64,000 nucleotides of DNA from Hypoxylon rubiginosum (GCA_902806565.1 CADCXA010000021.1:806001-870000), one strand, 5' to 3'. Shown: positions 11,801-24,906, counted from the stretch's first letter. Numbers and translations: made by a program. Notes: a model not told the origin generated them from the sequence alone.

Positions 11801-13318
11801 ACTTTGGGATGGAGTAACCCTTTCAAGAAGGGCTCTAGTGGAATTCCCATAAGCTTGCATACTCTGGCAGCTATCTCTTTAGCATCCGAAGCAAGGCGTG
11901 CTTGATCAGCCATGCGACTTTCTTTCACAACAGTAATGTTACCCAGGTGTAGAACTGCTGCGACAGTGCGTAGAATCGAGCTTTGGTCCTTGTCAGAAAA
12001 CCCCATTACACCGAAGGCCTCAAGAAGCGATTCCCATTCGTCAAGGTCGGAAACGCCCGAGATCGTATCGTGTCCATCGCGGGTGTAAGCAAAATCCTCA
12101 ACCTCGAATTCGTCCAGTAGAAACTCCCGCCTCATCTGTCGATCCGCACCCTTCAAAAGTTGGTAGAAAACATGATAATTTCGCTCTTGAGAATTAATGC
12201 GAACCACCCTGGACTTCTCTAGTAGATACCAGTCGATAAAAGCACCAGCAATCGCACCACTCCGAGTAAACTCGATGCGAATGAACTTTCCGAATCGAGA
12301 CGAATTGTTGTTCCGCACAGTTTGGGCATTGCCAAAAGCTTCGAGGATAGGATTGGCTCGCAAAATTTGCTGCGAGAGTGAAGAGTGCTGTATCCTGCCC
12401 TTTGCCGATGACTCAGAGTAGGCCACGGCAGCAAGATATTGGATCACTTTCTTCGTATTCTCGGTCTTTCCCGCACCAGATTCACCGGTGACTAATATGC
12501 TTTGATTTTCTCCCTCTTCAACCAGGTTTCGGAATGCTTCATCGGCCATGGCGAAGATATGCGGTTTGTTATCTTCTCGGTTTCGGCCCTTGTACATGTT
12601 GACGTATTCGTTCGTATATATTGGTAGAGGGCAGTAGGGGTTCACCGTGACCAAGAACAACCCTGAGTACGTGTATATTAGGTCGGCTTGATATCTCATG
12701 TGTAGGTTATGGACGACGGATGCTTCGTTGAGGTGCGTCAGCTCGGCCATGTCGTTCGCCTTGTCGAACTTGGCTGGATTCACTTTATCCGCACTCTCGC
12801 TGTCAACGTCGCGTTGCTGAGCGCTCAGGTCAGTATAATGAATCAGTATCCAGTAGCTTAAGCAGACTTACACTGCCATCGTCGCACTGCACTAGAATGC
12901 GACCTCCCCCGAGTTCTTCGACTATCCAGCCCTTGACGAAGGCGGCCTTTGGATCCTTAAGCCAGACATATCTCTTTCCAGAGAAGTCATTCTCGCCTTC
13001 TATCCCACGGACAGTATCCAGGCTCCTTCTCATTTCCTCGGTCTTAATAAATGATGGTGCGAATGTTGTCGAATTCGGGGCATTGTTTCGGGAGTCGACA
13101 CGGTGATGTCGAGGGCCATTGGCGCTAACGGGTACAAGGTTAGCGGCAGCAATCGACACCTGCGATTGTGTGCGGGAATGCGAAGGTGGCGTCGTTATTC
13201 GTGTTGGGAGAGTAGACTGGGAGGAGAATATGGCGGATTTCGGTCTACCAATGCCACTCGAACCAGGCGAGGGCGAGGGCGAGGTCTTCCGAGCGAAGGG
13301 ATTATTGCGTACGGACAT
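5869..13318 (-). CDS. myo2: Class II myosin heavy chain
   Basis: Exons 13318-12872, 12816-6526 and 6384-5869 (introns 55 and 141 nt) give about 2417 residues, the usual size of filamentous-fungal myosin II. Exon 1 has a disordered Ser/Pro-rich start then the SH3-like domain (RYVWLKDPKAAF onward). Exon 2 holds the motor: P-loop GESGAGKT at about 260-267, switch I NNNSSRFGK, switch II DIAGFEIFEENSFEQL, and the SH1-helix region CNGVLEGIRIARTG. An IQ-like neck follows near 870-890, then about 1450 residues of heptad coiled coil and a Ser-rich tail. It is expected to build bipolar filaments in the contractile actomyosin ring at septation. The long open frame was joined to exon 1 because its own start is only a GTG; splicing gives continuous sequence. 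The 141-nt last intron is open for some 46 codons, so retention would give another C-terminus. Family assignment is secure. Confidence 0.96.
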
Positions 13319-14490
13319 GCTGGGCGTGTTTAACGATTAGGTAGAGATTTAAATGAATCATGGGCCCAAGATAATCAAGTTCATTAGGAGGGAATGCCTG
13401 TGGTGATAGTCGACGGCCGTTATTCAAGACCTATTACATGTGTCGCGAAAAGTAAGATCACGAGACACGATGCCATAGAAATGGAATAAATGCAGTGGCC
13501 AGCCAAAATGAAAATGCAATGTGGAAAATAAAAAAGTGAAGTCAGTACCGTAGTCTTCGTAGATCTGGTCAGTAATGACTTCACCCATAAAATTATTTCC
13601 TCTGTTGTAGTGTTGTTTTTCGCGATGACGATATTGCAAAGATATTGCGTTCTATTGTTGACATGCAGGAGCGCCTAGCAACGCTTGTGGAGAGTAAACA
13701 GTGCAAGTCAGCAATTGTGCGGATATCTGCATAATAGTGGGGGTTTAAGGGGGCCCACAGGGTGGGATAAGTGGAAGGGATCCCTGTTGCCGCTGGGCCT
13801 ACAGGGATATTCGGATTAAGTATAAAGCCGGCACGTATGTACCTAGGTACCTCTTTCAATTTGACGGGAGACCGCCAAGGTGCAGGTGGCCAGCTGACGG
13901 GATTAGAAATTAGCGGGTCTACGCAGTCCGACGCCACTGCACCTGGGCATTGTTAGGTAATCTGATTTAAGGCGCGCCGTCAGTTATGATCGACGGGACG
14001 GGACTTGTCTAAAACTAATCCAATCTTTCCAAAGCTTTCACGAGTCACAAAATCATCTCAACGAAAGCAAACGATCCCAAGACGGCCGTCTCGTATCTCG
14101 TCAGCTTCAATGAAAATTTTGGTCTAAACGTTGCTGCCTTTCTATCATCTGATATCGCACGTTTGGACACCTACCTAGGTAGATACTCGACTCTCAAACT
14201 GGGTTTGTACAGTTGATGTTCTCCCTTGTCGCACATTAATCCGCCTCTTTAAGCACACGCGTCAAGTTTCTTGCGATGCCAATCCACATCTCTATTCAAC
14301 ACATTCATTCCTTAATCTCGATAACGACCAACTGACCGGCGTAGAAATACACGTACCTATTGAAAACAGCAGAGCCGCGCAATCCTGTGTTGGACATATA
14401 AAACAGTGGGTTTCGCTCTTGATCGCGGGTGCTACGCCCCTACGTTACTTGCGCAATAAGTTTTCTTCATGTACCAAATCCAACTTCAAC
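13319..14490. other. Divergent promoter region
   Basis: Shared upstream region of the myosin gene (minus) and the zinc-finger gene (plus). It contains two 12-bp perfect palindromes with a TACCTAGGTA core (13839-13850 and 14171-14182). Open frames in it have no coding character. Confidence 0.55.
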
Positions 14491-17400
14491 ATGTCCGACA
14501 ACCCTTATAGATACGTCCATCTTCCTGGCCAACAGCCCCAGCAGCTGTTTGCTCAATCCTCGACTCCGAATTCGACGCCTCACTATGGCACTTACCAACA
14601 GCCCAACGTCACCACGGGCAATTATGCGGCAGTTAATAATTCTTACCAATACAACGCCAACAACATACCCGGTTTAGGTCTCAGCGCTTCCCTACCACCT
14701 ACATCTTTTCAAGTCGAGGGCAACGGCGCATGGCCTCTACCTCCCCACGCCGTGCAGCATCATAATTCCATGCAAGCTCAGCAAACAACTCCTACATCTA
14801 AGAAAGTAAATCCTCGCAAGAACCCTTCTGAACAAGGAGTTGGAGCTACATCGTCTCAGGCGCAAATGGATAATACTCTAGAAGAGGGAGAATTGAGTGA
14901 AGGCGAATTCGAAGACCTATATGAGCCCAAAGATACTGTGGACACTACCATACCTGTCTCCCAGCTACCAAGTGGCTCGGAACATCGCGATGGAAGTATT
15001 GGGGATGCAGATGGATCTTCTATATACGATGGCGCGACACCCCAAGAAGCAATTACTAACAGCACATCCACATCTCTTCCCATTGCCGAGCGAGAGTATT
15101 CCCCCGGTGGAGATTGGGAACCCACTTACCAGGAACGAGAAAGATCAGGCTCTTATTCCCCTTATTTATCGCCTAGAGAGATTCAGCGAAAGGTATCAGT
15201 GAGCAAGCCATCTTCTCATGAAGTCAAACGTAAGTCACAGCAGGTGTTCTATATACAGTATCGAATGTATATCTGACTATTAATAGAGATTCAAGCCGCA
15301 CATGCTACCATGCAACCTCTGCCGGGGATAGGTATGACGTCCACACGGCAACCACAAGTCGCAGTTCCGTTTTCAAACGGCACCCATCATTCAAAGGCCG
15401 TCGTGAATGGTGGCTCCGCTGGGGTTGGGCCTACTGCATCTGCGAAGGACTCTGCCTGCACTCCTTCTTTCCGTTCCGTGGCGGAAGCAAAGAAGAAGGC
15501 GCAAGAAGCCATCCTTGGATTGTGGCCCTTGAAAGTTCGATACCAAGACTATATCGAGGAAGGCGTCAATGAGAAGATGATCAAAGGCCTATTCACCGAG
15601 TTGGGCCTGGAAGCATCGTTACCTAAACCTGCACCGACCAACAAAATTATAGACGATTCACAAATTCCAGCTTCATCTACCTCTGATTCATCCAAGGTCT
15701 TATCTGAAACACAAAACGCCAAAGATCAGCCCTCGACTGCAAAGTCGAAGCAACCCACTACGACCGAATCCACAACAAGTGCCGGCAACATGGGTGACCC
15801 TAAAACAGCGGGAAAATCTGCTGCCGAGGAGCGTAAAGATAAGATCGCCCGAAAATTGGCAGCAAAAGCACAGAAACCTGTCGTCGCAGCCCAGCCCTCT
15901 ATACCAGCTCAGCCCTCTTTACCAGCTCAGCCCTCTTTACCAGCTCGGCCTTCTATACCAACTCCGCCTCCTCAACCAGCCCAAGCCCAGCCAGTTCAGT
16001 CTCAGCCAACTAAAGGCAACCCGAGCACGGCAACGCCTGCCATTGCATCACCAGCAAAGACCAAGACTCGCGCCGAGAATAACGCAATCTTACATCAAAA
16101 ACTTGCAGCACTGAAGAAGGCACAGGAGGCAAGAGCCATTGCTGACAAGAAATTGGCAACTGAGACTGTGACAAAGCCTGCTACCCCCTTAGCTATGTCT
16201 ACTGGCAGCTCAGTCACGAATTCTAGCTCGAAGGGTCATATGGAACCGTCCACGAGCTCTCCTGTCGCGATACCCTTAGTAGAAACAACTCGACGCTCCG
16301 CTTCTGCAGAGAATAGTATACCTAAAGAAGGCGGTATTCCAGGGCTGTCCTTATCTATTCAGTCGGCACAACCTACTAATCGTACTCTGAAACGACCGGT
16401 TGCTTCTGATTTCGATAGCTATTCTACCCCTGGCGGGACACTGAAACGAACTCGCACTCAGGATACGCTGATAATCGACGTTAGCGATGACGAAGATGTC
16501 GAAATGGATATGGGCTCTCCCACTGACGAACCCAATTCAGCAAGCGATATAATAAACCCACCTCCGCGCCCCCTTGGAGCTTTCCCACCGCTACCCGATT
16601 CTCCCAATTGGAGACAACGCTCGAGTCCAGGCTCAAGCGCCGTGCCTCTGAAGCCGTTAAACGGCACTAAGCTTGACTTGTTGACGAAACGAATTGAGGA
16701 GGCGAGGCGCAAGATTGCCGAGGCCGAAGCGAAGAAGGCAGTTACAAAACCTAATGTGACTCAGTCGCCTCAACCCCAGGTACCAGCAGTAGACTCTACT
16801 ACGCAGCTGAAGATTTTGGAGATTCCTAAATCGCGGGGTGAAGCTAAGAAAGCTAGTGCTCAGAGACGTGAAAGGATCGTGAGCTACGAATTGCCTTCTG
16901 TCGACGCTAGCCTAAAGGAAAAGCAGGAAATGCTGAAAGAAGCTGTCGCACGTGCAGCCCAGCTTGAGCTCGAAATTCAAGCGAGTATGGAAGAAAGAGA
17001 CAAACTGAATACGGAGGTAGAGGAACTGGCAAAATCTCCAGAGCCAACACCCGGTGCGATGAGCGTACAAGCTCAGCCTGCTTTTTTCGGTAAGCCTAGA
17101 ATTATCAACTAATATGAACTACGGCGTATTGTATATTAACAATTATACAGCTGAGCCGAACACTTCTTCATCCAATCATGTTATCGAATCCCAAGTTTCG
17201 ACTGAGCAGGAGCCGGGCATGGATCAAACCTCAGATGAGTCTATGGGCGAAGAGGAAGATACAGCAGAACAGGATCAGGGAGCAACTCCCAGTGAAGCTC
17301 GACTTCATCTACACTCGGTCCATCCCGACCGCCCGGCAAGCAGGGGTCCTCTCGCCGCTACAGCTACGACTGTCCAATCGCAACAGGATCATTCTCCGGC

Positions 17401-18402
17401 GAACGAAGAGCTGCAAGTTGAGACTAGCATTAGCAATGCAGTTTCTGAGAGCACTTCAGCAGACTTGATTACTAGGAGCGGCGAAACCGACCCTGAAGCA
17501 ATCGCAGACGCCTCAGCAGTCCACTTTACGGAACAGGATCAACCTATGGTGAACGGCTCGGAGCCATCACCTCGTGATATTGCTTTGAGCAATAATGAGC
17601 CATACAGACAAGCATTGTCTAGCTCTTCCACCCATAATACCCCCTTTTCAGGGCATGAGAATGGTGTTGTAGTGCCTCTTTTACGTCAAGATAAGAGTGT
17701 TTCGTTGGTTGATGAATCGCCTAGTCATCAGGTACTAACTGAGACTGGACTGCCCCAACCATTCCAGAAGCCAACTTCGTCTGCGCCGGCAGACCCGAGT
17801 GGACAAGTACAAAACAGCTCATTGCATGAGCATCCCTTACTGACCGAGACGCAGGATGAACCTGAGCAGACACCTCAGGTAGAGGATCTACTGTCTTACC
17901 GCAGCCCTCTCTCGTATTTCCGTGCATATAGATTCCACCCCAATTACTTTGACGATGTGGCAGGCGGCCTCAAGTCAATGACTTACAGCTCCAGGATTGA
18001 TCCTATGCGCCCACTTTGCCCCTATATGCTATCTGAAGGACAGTGTCCTAACGGCAGTGCTTGCGAATTCCAGCACTTCGACAGCATGGTGCTTCCCGGT
18101 GAGTTTTGATAAATCTCCTATACTTTCTTCATCCTTTTTGCGATATTGCCCCCCTTTTGGATGACTGACCTTTCATGGTGTGTTGCTTAGATGCGGAGAT
18201 TATCACACAGCTCGGCTCCGCCGATATGTTTACCGGAGAAACGAGAAACAAATTCATCGAGGGTCTAAAGAAAGTGCTCAACGAACTGAAAGCCAACAAG
18301 GTTAGGGATTTCGATCGCATTACGAGAGCTATCGTTAAGCACAGACAAGAATTCCTCGAAGACAAGTCTAAAGTGTTATCCCTCGACACTGGTACTAGCT
18401 AG
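14491..18402 (+). CDS. CCCH zinc-finger protein, Red1/ZFC3H1-like
   Basis: Exons 14491-15229, 15287-17089, 17151-18098 and 18191-18402 (introns 57, 61 and 92 nt, all phase 1) give 1233 residues. Most is low-complexity and disordered: a Gln/Asn/Pro-rich start, an acidic LEEGELSEGEFEDLYE patch, repeated QPSLPA units near 15895-15960, and a coiled coil near 16890-17040. Near the C-terminus (18018-18080) is a Cys-x8-Cys-x5-Cys-x3-His finger with sequence LCPYMLSEGQCPNGSACEF, matching the putative zinc-finger domain (zf-C3H1) of Red1 and human ZFC3H1, followed by about 90 helical residues. Those relatives work with the Mtr4-like helicase in nuclear RNA elimination (MTREC/PAXT). Role here is inferred from that domain; the rest is not conserved enough to confirm. 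The ATG at 14491 is chosen because the frame upstream has only a TTG. Confidence 0.8.
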
Positions 18403-19378
18403 GCAGGCTCGTAGTTTACTCGCCCCCAGCAACTCACACCCCCTTTGCACGAGAAGAACCCCTGTAGACTATGCATACCCCCTTCATTGACTGCAAGTTT
18501 TTCGTATTGCACAATCTAGGCAGAACATGCCATTGCATGATTTTCTCGGCCTACTTTCCGCCTCCAGTTTGAGAGGCATCATACCCCGTGTCAGCCTCTT
18601 TGGCAAGGCTTTGGCGACCTTTATCGACTTGGCATCTACTTCTGGGCATCACGATATTCATCGTCGCCTTAATCAGGAGTGAGACTACTGGAGATTACCG
18701 TATCTACTCAACAGCAATGTTAGTAGGGCAACCTGAGGAAAGGGACCCGAGATCAAACCTTGGGAAGAGAAAAGAGAAAGAAGAAAGAGGTATATATGAA
18801 GAAAAAGGAAGAGCAGAAGGCTGGAGTAGAATATGCCCGCAGCATAGTTAGGTACAGAACGACAGAAGTCGACTGAGCTGTTGAGCAGAGCACAGTGCAT
18901 TCTACCACTACCCAGGCAGTGGTAGTCTATACGCAACTCACGTCCTTACCTCAACTAAGATAGTCGCGCACGCCTGCAAAGGCATACTGAAGGATACCTA
19001 CCGTCGGCGTCAGGACGTCGCTGACTGCATGCTAGTCAATTCAATTACAACGATGTTTTACTAATATTGAAGTCTTGTGATGCCTCGCCTCATTTGTGAA
19101 ATCTCTTGACACTTCAATTACTAATAATCTCACCATTTCTTGACACCTACACAGCTTGTTATATTGCATAACCTACCTGTTTACCAGGTAGGCTGGTGCT
19201 CGTCAGTCTCTATTAAAGAACCGAGACATTGAAATATCGTCGAGTATAAATATACAGTGAAAAAAATCTAATAGTCGACTAGCCATCTAAACAAGGGAGA
19301 CAAGTCTAAGTTATTACATTCTAATCGCCAATTTATAAAACGCCGTATCCCTTCGGTACATCTACTATGATGCCAAGA
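18403..19378. other. Intergenic, no gene seen
   Basis: Region between convergent genes. No supported coding exon or RNA; AT content rises towards 19300 where the 3' end of the RTA1-like gene should lie. Confidence 0.5.
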
Positions 19379-20549
19379 TTACTGCCCACGTTCCACATCG
19401 CTGACGTTGGCGCTGCTCATCGCGGTGCTAGGCTTAGTGCCGGAAAGCATCTCGAACTGATCCCGGTCGACGCGGACCTTGCCGCCGTGGTCGCTGTCGT
19501 CGCCGCCGCCGAACCTGCGGTCCATCAGGTCGCCGAAGCACAGGCTGGGGTGGAAGACGTTGAGGGCCCCGACGGCGACGGTGATCATGACGCCCTCGAA
19601 GCCGACGAAGAGGTCCTGGCGGGCCATGAGGTCGCTCGTCCAGCCGTGGCTGAGCTCGGCGACGCGGAATACGCTGCGCCAGAAGATGCAGACGGTGCTG
19701 AGCGCGAGCGCCGCCAGGAACCCCCTGAACATGCGCGACCGCCGGACCGCCACCGTCGCCGGGTCCTGGTCCAGCGCGGCCGCGCCGAGCGCCCGATGCC
19801 GCCGCAGCGTGTTGAGGAGGAAGTCGCCGCACAGGATCATGAAGGCGAGCAGGGTGAAGACTTGGAAGGCGAGGCCCGCGATCATGATGTTGTCGCCTTT
19901 GGTCGTCGGCTCGCCCGTGTGGAAGGCGGCGGAGGCGAGGCCGCCGCCGGCTGCTTGCAGGACGAGGGAGATTATGTCGCAGGGGATGAACTGCGAAGGT
20001 TGTTAGTTAATCTACCTAGATGCCTACTCCTTGCCTTTACGTTCTATTTTCTTCTCTTCTTTTTTTTATTTATACTCTTTCTTTTTCTTAGCTCAGAATA
20101 AACGGAGAAGGGTGACATACAATGCGAGTGTAAAACTTGGGCGGGATCCGGGAGTTCTCGGGCCCGAAGGCGAAGACGATCCGGCGGATACAGAGATAAA
20201 TACCGGCAGCAAGAAATGCGGGAGCAATGGTGAGGCAGCAGATCTGCATGAGGAAGCCGTTCTCGGACCACTGGTTCTGCCAGCTCATGATGCGACCAGC
20301 ATAGCCAACGATCTCGCAGACGAGCCCAAGAGCCATGGCGAGCAAGAATATGGCGCCGCGCCGCGTGAAGGCGTACACGCAGACGAAACCGAGTAGCGAG
20401 AGGCCGAATAGCGCGGCGAAGGCGGCGTTGGGCGCTAGGTCGATCCGGTATTGGTAGAACGAGTGGTCGTACGAGCAGAGCTCCGCCGTGCAGTACTTGA
20501 AGGGGATGATGAGAGGCGTCCCTGCGCCTGTGGCGTTTTGGCCGCTCAT
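19379..20549 (-). CDS. RTA1-like seven-helix membrane protein
   Basis: Exons 20549-20121 and 19990-19379, phase-0 intron of 130 nt (GTATGT...CGCAG), give 346 residues. The protein opens with an extracellular-type segment with Cys residues, then about seven hydrophobic helices, including NAAFAALFGLSLLGFVCVYAF and the typical RTA1 stretch around Glu-Ile-Val-Gly-Tyr-Ala-Gly-Arg. Exon 2 begins FIPCDIISLVLQAAGGGLAS, a hallmark of the family (Pfam RTA1, lipid-translocating exporter group, including Rsb1 and Rta1 of yeast). Members sit in the plasma membrane and affect sphingoid-base export or drug and sterol stress tolerance; the substrate here is unknown. The C-terminal tail is acidic and polar, probably cytosolic. 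Single copy and unclustered. Confidence 0.9.
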
Positions 20550-22168
20550 TTCGGGGTTTCGTGTGTAAGTGGCTAGGTAGAGAGTATATGTCTAACGATG
20601 TACTTGAGGAACTCTATAGCTTACTTAAAGGATGAAGAACAAGCAGGAGAGATCTACTGACTCCAAGAATCAACATTCCGAGATGATAGTTTACAAAGTT
20701 ATTAAGAGACATCCACGAAGCATGATATGGTAATAGGGGGGAGGCCGGATGGACCCCGGCTCTCAAGTTGGGTGGCATCAAGAGCGCTTATATGTATATA
20801 ACGAGCGGCCTAGATATGTGCCTTTACTATGAGGCTCAGTACGAGAAGAAAAGCTGGGTCTACACCATGCTGTGCTTAGTCTAGCCACAAATCTAGCAGA
20901 TCCGAATGCGAGGGTAAGGCGTGGGTGACAAGCGATGGGTGGTGGGTCAGCTAGGAAGATGTTCGAGGCCCTGCCCAGTCGAGGCAGTTCATCGTTATCA
21001 ATCTACCCGTCGAAAACTATACCAGATTGGATATTACCTAACTTTTTTCTATCTTTATTTCCGTCCCTCCCCTAGGCGCCTCGTAATGTAGAAATAAGAT
21101 ATACCCACTTGAGCGAGCATTGTAAGCACGACTCGTGTCAATATTTGGCGCAGACCGTGACTGTCTCTATAACAGAATAGAAAGAAACTTCGAACTATGA
21201 TACGTTGTAGAACTTATAGGCGATAGGGAATAAATCGACATGTAGTTGTGATAGTTCCCAAAGTGTTCAAGCTTGGCGGACGCACCTCGCAGAAAATATC
21301 TGTAAAGGGATTGCGGCAAAATTAAGGATGGTCTACGAAGTAACCCTCGGCAGGATATCTGCGCAATAAACTCTGAATCAGGCCCTGCTATCTCAAGATT
21401 TACCTGGGGTCACCCCCATGAGCTACTTAGTTCAGCCGCACTTGGCATCTTCAGTCGGTGACTCGAAATCTAGCGACCCGCGTAGAATCGTGGATGATGG
21501 CCATTGGCGTCAGCTGGTTGGCCAGTATTGCACTGCCACAGCGATGTGATGTATACTCCCAATCCACCATTCACGACTTGCATGCGACATCTGTCAATCA
21601 GGGGTCAGGGGTATCAGACCGTCGGGACGAATAGTAATAATAAAAGGTCGGGGCAATGATTGGGCCGCGCCAGAAATGTCGTAAACTATACCCCTTTCGA
21701 ATAGGGAGCGTCGCTTCGCTGATGTCTATTTTAACGTAGAGGGACGGCCCGTAATCGTAACTAACACAGCGTAACGCAGTCTCCAGAGTGTCTTGACCCA
21801 GTCCGATGTAATCAGGTTATCATCTCACCTGGGAAAAAAAGGAAGAGTACATTATTAAAAAAAAAAAAAACATAAACCTTCAATGAAAAAGGACTTGGTC
21901 CAGGACTATTTCGGGAGCTAGAGCTTGGCATACGTTACGTAACCCGGTAAAGCCAAAGCCCCGGTTATTTCAATTCAAGGTATGTAGCTCCAGCTGGCAG
22001 GCCGAGCTGGCAGCTCTACACGTAGACGTCATCCATTCGTCAAGACTAGCACGCTTCGAGAGCTGTCATGGCTAGGCACCACCACGCCAATGCATCATCG
22101 CTCCCGACAGGAAAAAGAAAAAGGAAGTCCTCCAAACACCGGACTATGTTGAAGATCAGCTAGCAACA
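20550..22168. other. Intergenic, no gene seen
   Basis: About 1.6 kb between divergent genes, so it contains two promoters. A poly-A run of 14 lies near 21857-21870. No coding or RNA feature could be supported. Confidence 0.5.
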
Positions 22169-24406
22169 ATGTTCTCTTCGTGTTTTGGCCTACGGAAACA
22201 GGATTCCGATCCTGAACGAGAGCCACTGCTCCCTCAATATGAACAAGACACACACCTGCAGCGGGAGCTGTATCGGAAGCTTCATAGCTACCAGATGCTG
22301 CGTGCTCTAACCAAGGGATTCATGCCCAGTACTGAGCAGACCATTATCAACCTACGCACCCTGCTAGCGAGCGACATATTGAATCCTGACAATCCAGAGC
22401 TATCCAACAGCGGTCGAAGATTGGTGCGTCTAACCAAGCTATGGCTACAACAATTCATTACTCTCCTGCAGCATAAAAACGGCAACGATCAGCTCCAGGA
22501 CCTCATCTGGTTCTTGGCCAAGAGTAGGATATCTGTCGACTTGGAGGATATCGCCTCGAAAGCTAAGAACGCCAAATCCAAGGCCGACATAGCTGCTGTC
22601 TACCAAAGTGTCAAGACTGTTGGGTCGTTACTGCTCACGAACCCCGATTTCCGGACATTCCTTGGCGATCTCAACGTGGTTGGTCGTGAGATCTTCAGAG
22701 ATTCGGCGTTTGCATTGAGCAGTGCGGCCAAGGAAGTAGGCGAAGAGCTAGAACCATCCGCGGAAGAGCAGCAAAGTATAACCGAGTCCGGAAACGACAC
22801 AGGTACTAATGGAGAACCACCGACAGCCCAGGACCTCGAGGAAGAATTTGAGGATGCCGGGAAGGTCGTTGCCGAACACGCCGCCGAAGTTGCAAACGCC
22901 ACGGTCGAAAGTGCGAAGGACAAGTTTTCTGGCGATGAAGGCCAGACACTCGTGAAGCGACTACAGAAGGTCGTCGTCAATCTTCGAAAGCGCAAGGACT
23001 ATTCGGATTCCGTATCTATACTTTCACTGCTCATCAAACGCTACGCCCTGGTCTACTCGCGAGCTGCCGAGCAAATAGTTGAGGTCGCCGAGAACGACGT
23101 CCAGGAAAATCCCGAGACGGATCGCGCCTTTGCTAACATGTGGGAGTTTGTCAAGAGCTTTGGCGACACAAACGAATGGGAGAAGTCTGAAGCACTTTTC
23201 AAGAAGGTCATGAGCCACAAGGATAAGGACCCCGAGTTTGAGAATCTATTGCAGGACCTTGGAGATAGTTTGCAAAAGCTTCTTACCGACCCAGAATTCC
23301 TCAACAACGCCGACGAAAAGTTATGGGAATTGAGAGAAAAAAGTAAAGGCGTCGGGACGGAGAGTAACCTACGTCAAGATGTCGACGCGCTCCTGCAACA
23401 GCTATCCGTCACGTTCCAGAGTGTCGCGAGAGATGACGATATCAGTAAACTAACTACTACCACACTTCGTATCTTTGGAGTACTTTCACCTACCGACTCG
23501 GTCACCAACCCCGAGTTGCTTAATGACGCTCTCAACGTCTTCATTCCCCTCTTTATTTCCGCTATCCAGCACGTACCGGTCCCGCGCCTCGAGGTCAGCA
23601 CACCGGCAATCGACCTTCTCCTAGAGAATCTCATTATCGAGCCCGGCACCACCGTAAACGAGACTTCATTCCTTCCTTACAGGCTGAAGATCGAAACCCT
23701 GAATAATGTCGAGATCCGCAAGGCGCGTTTCCGGACGGCCACCAGCACCAAGCACCTGATGCTCATCAAGATTGACGGGCTCTCGGCGCGCGCGGACGAG
23801 GTGGGCTTCTGGCTGCGCGCGCACAGCGGGCTGTTCCGGCTGGCGGACGAGGGCATCGCGAGCTTTGCCCTGGACGAGCGCGGCATCGACATCCACCTGG
23901 AAGTGGAGATCTGCCGCGAGCGTCTGGAGCAGGTTCTAACGCTGCGCGGCGTGCGGGTGCGTGTCCACAAGCTCAACTTCCAGCTGCGCAAGAGCAAGTT
24001 CGCCTGGCTCTCGTGGCTCGTCAAGCCGCTGCTCCGGCCTATCCTCAAGGCGACCATGGAGGCGCAGCTCGCGAAGGCCATTGTCGACCTGCTGCACGCG
24101 GGCAACCGCGAGCTCCTATACGCGCGGGAGCGCCTGCGGGCCACGCGCATCGCGGACCCGAAGGACTTGTGGACGTTCCTCAAGGCCGTTGCGGCGAGGC
24201 TCGTGCCCGCCGAGGACCCGGACTTGTACACGAGAGTGGGCGTCGCGCAGCCGGGCTCCGGCGTATTTAGGGGCGTGTACGCGCCGGGAAGCGTCGTCAA
24301 GATCTGGAACGAGGAGGCCGGGCGCGCCGGCGACCGTATCGAGGAGTTCGAAGCGGGCGGTTGGCGGAACGAGGTTTTTGATACGCATGTGCGCGCACTT
24401 ACGTGA
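22169..24406 (+). CDS. HAM1-like protein (fungal lipid-binding-type fold)
   Basis: Single exon, 745 residues, starting MFSSCFGLRK with an REPLLPQY motif soon after, typical of this fungal family. The N-terminal half (to about residue 400) is helical and matches the HAM1-like N-terminal domain (RLTKLWLQQFITLL, DLIWFLAKSRISVDL, TVGSLLLTNPDFR). A disordered acidic insert near 200-230 separates helical blocks. The C-terminal third (from about 490, LENLIIEPGTTVNETSFLPY onward) matches the HAM1-like C-terminal domain, which is related to BPI/SMP-type lipid-binding folds. The cysteine near the N-terminus could be lipidated. Precise role is not established; membrane lipid handling is an inference from fold. 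GC content climbs strongly from about 23700 to the end, with no frame break. Confidence 0.85.
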   Translation: MFSSCFGLRKQDSDPEREPLLPQYEQDTHLQRELYRKLHSYQMLRALTKGFMPSTEQTIINLRTLLASDILNPDNPELSNSGRRLVRLTKLWLQQFITLLQHKNGNDQLQDLIWFLAKSRISVDLEDIASKAKNAKSKADIAAVYQSVKTVGSLLLTNPDFRTFLGDLNVVGREIFRDSAFALSSAAKEVGEELEPSAEEQQSITESGNDTGTNGEPPTAQDLEEEFEDAGKVVAEHAAEVANATVESAKDKFSGDEGQTLVKRLQKVVVNLRKRKDYSDSVSILSLLIKRYALVYSRAAEQIVEVAENDVQENPETDRAFANMWEFVKSFGDTNEWEKSEALFKKVMSHKDKDPEFENLLQDLGDSLQKLLTDPEFLNNADEKLWELREKSKGVGTESNLRQDVDALLQQLSVTFQSVARDDDISKLTTTTLRIFGVLSPTDSVTNPELLNDALNVFIPLFISAIQHVPVPRLEVSTPAIDLLLENLIIEPGTTVNETSFLPYRLKIETLNNVEIRKARFRTATSTKHLMLIKIDGLSARADEVGFWLRAHSGLFRLADEGIASFALDERGIDIHLEVEICRERLEQVLTLRGVRVRVHKLNFQLRKSKFAWLSWLVKPLLRPILKATMEAQLAKAIVDLLHAGNRELLYARERLRATRIADPKDLWTFLKAVAARLVPAEDPDLYTRVGVAQPGSGVFRGVYAPGSVVKIWNEEAGRAGDRIEEFEAGGWRNEVFDTHVRALT

Positions 24407-24906
24407 ATTGCCCTTCATCTGGGCCTATACTTTTTTAGTCTTCCTCTAGCCGAGGGCTGAAATCCTTCTCGACCGGGAGTGGCGTTCTTGGAGGGTTATG
24501 TTAAGCGTACGTACTACAAAGGCTTATGCTTCACGGCACGTCAACACTTTAGGGTATACGGTATATATGTTGAATTCAACGCGGTATTTTGGTGTATTTG
24601 TTCTACCCACGGGAAATTTAATTAGAAAATGAAAAAAAAGGTAGGTGTGGTGATATTGCCAGCTAATCCAAGTGGCCTAAAAGCAGCTCGAAGAAAAGAA
24701 AGGGGGGAAAGGGTGTCACCGAAGGGATTCAAACCTGCAAGCAACCACAGTAAAAGGGAAAAAAAAAAAAAAAAAAAAAAAAAGGCAACATACTATAAGC
24801 CATTATTCTACCTACCAATTTGGTTTTATCAGGTGCACAATGCTAACTAAGTTGTACCCGCCAATGGACGCTGTTTTAATATTTGACTTGCTACAGAGGC
24901 CGTCTT
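24407..24906. other. Intergenic with poly-A tract
   Basis: Region between convergent genes. A poly-A run of about 24 lies at 24760-24783. A short piece at about 24724-24737, read on the minus strand, resembles a tRNA B box but has no matching tRNA arms. No gene seen. Confidence 0.5.

Noticed and set aside
13593..13937. Minus-strand 114-codon ORF in the myosin upstream region
   Set aside because: Pro/Tyr-rich chance frame with no coding signs; overlaps a palindromic promoter motif.
24716..24745. tRNA B-box-like sequence on the minus strand (GGTTTGAATCCC)
   Set aside because: The T stem does not pair, and no D or anticodon arm is found upstream, where a poly-T run lies instead.
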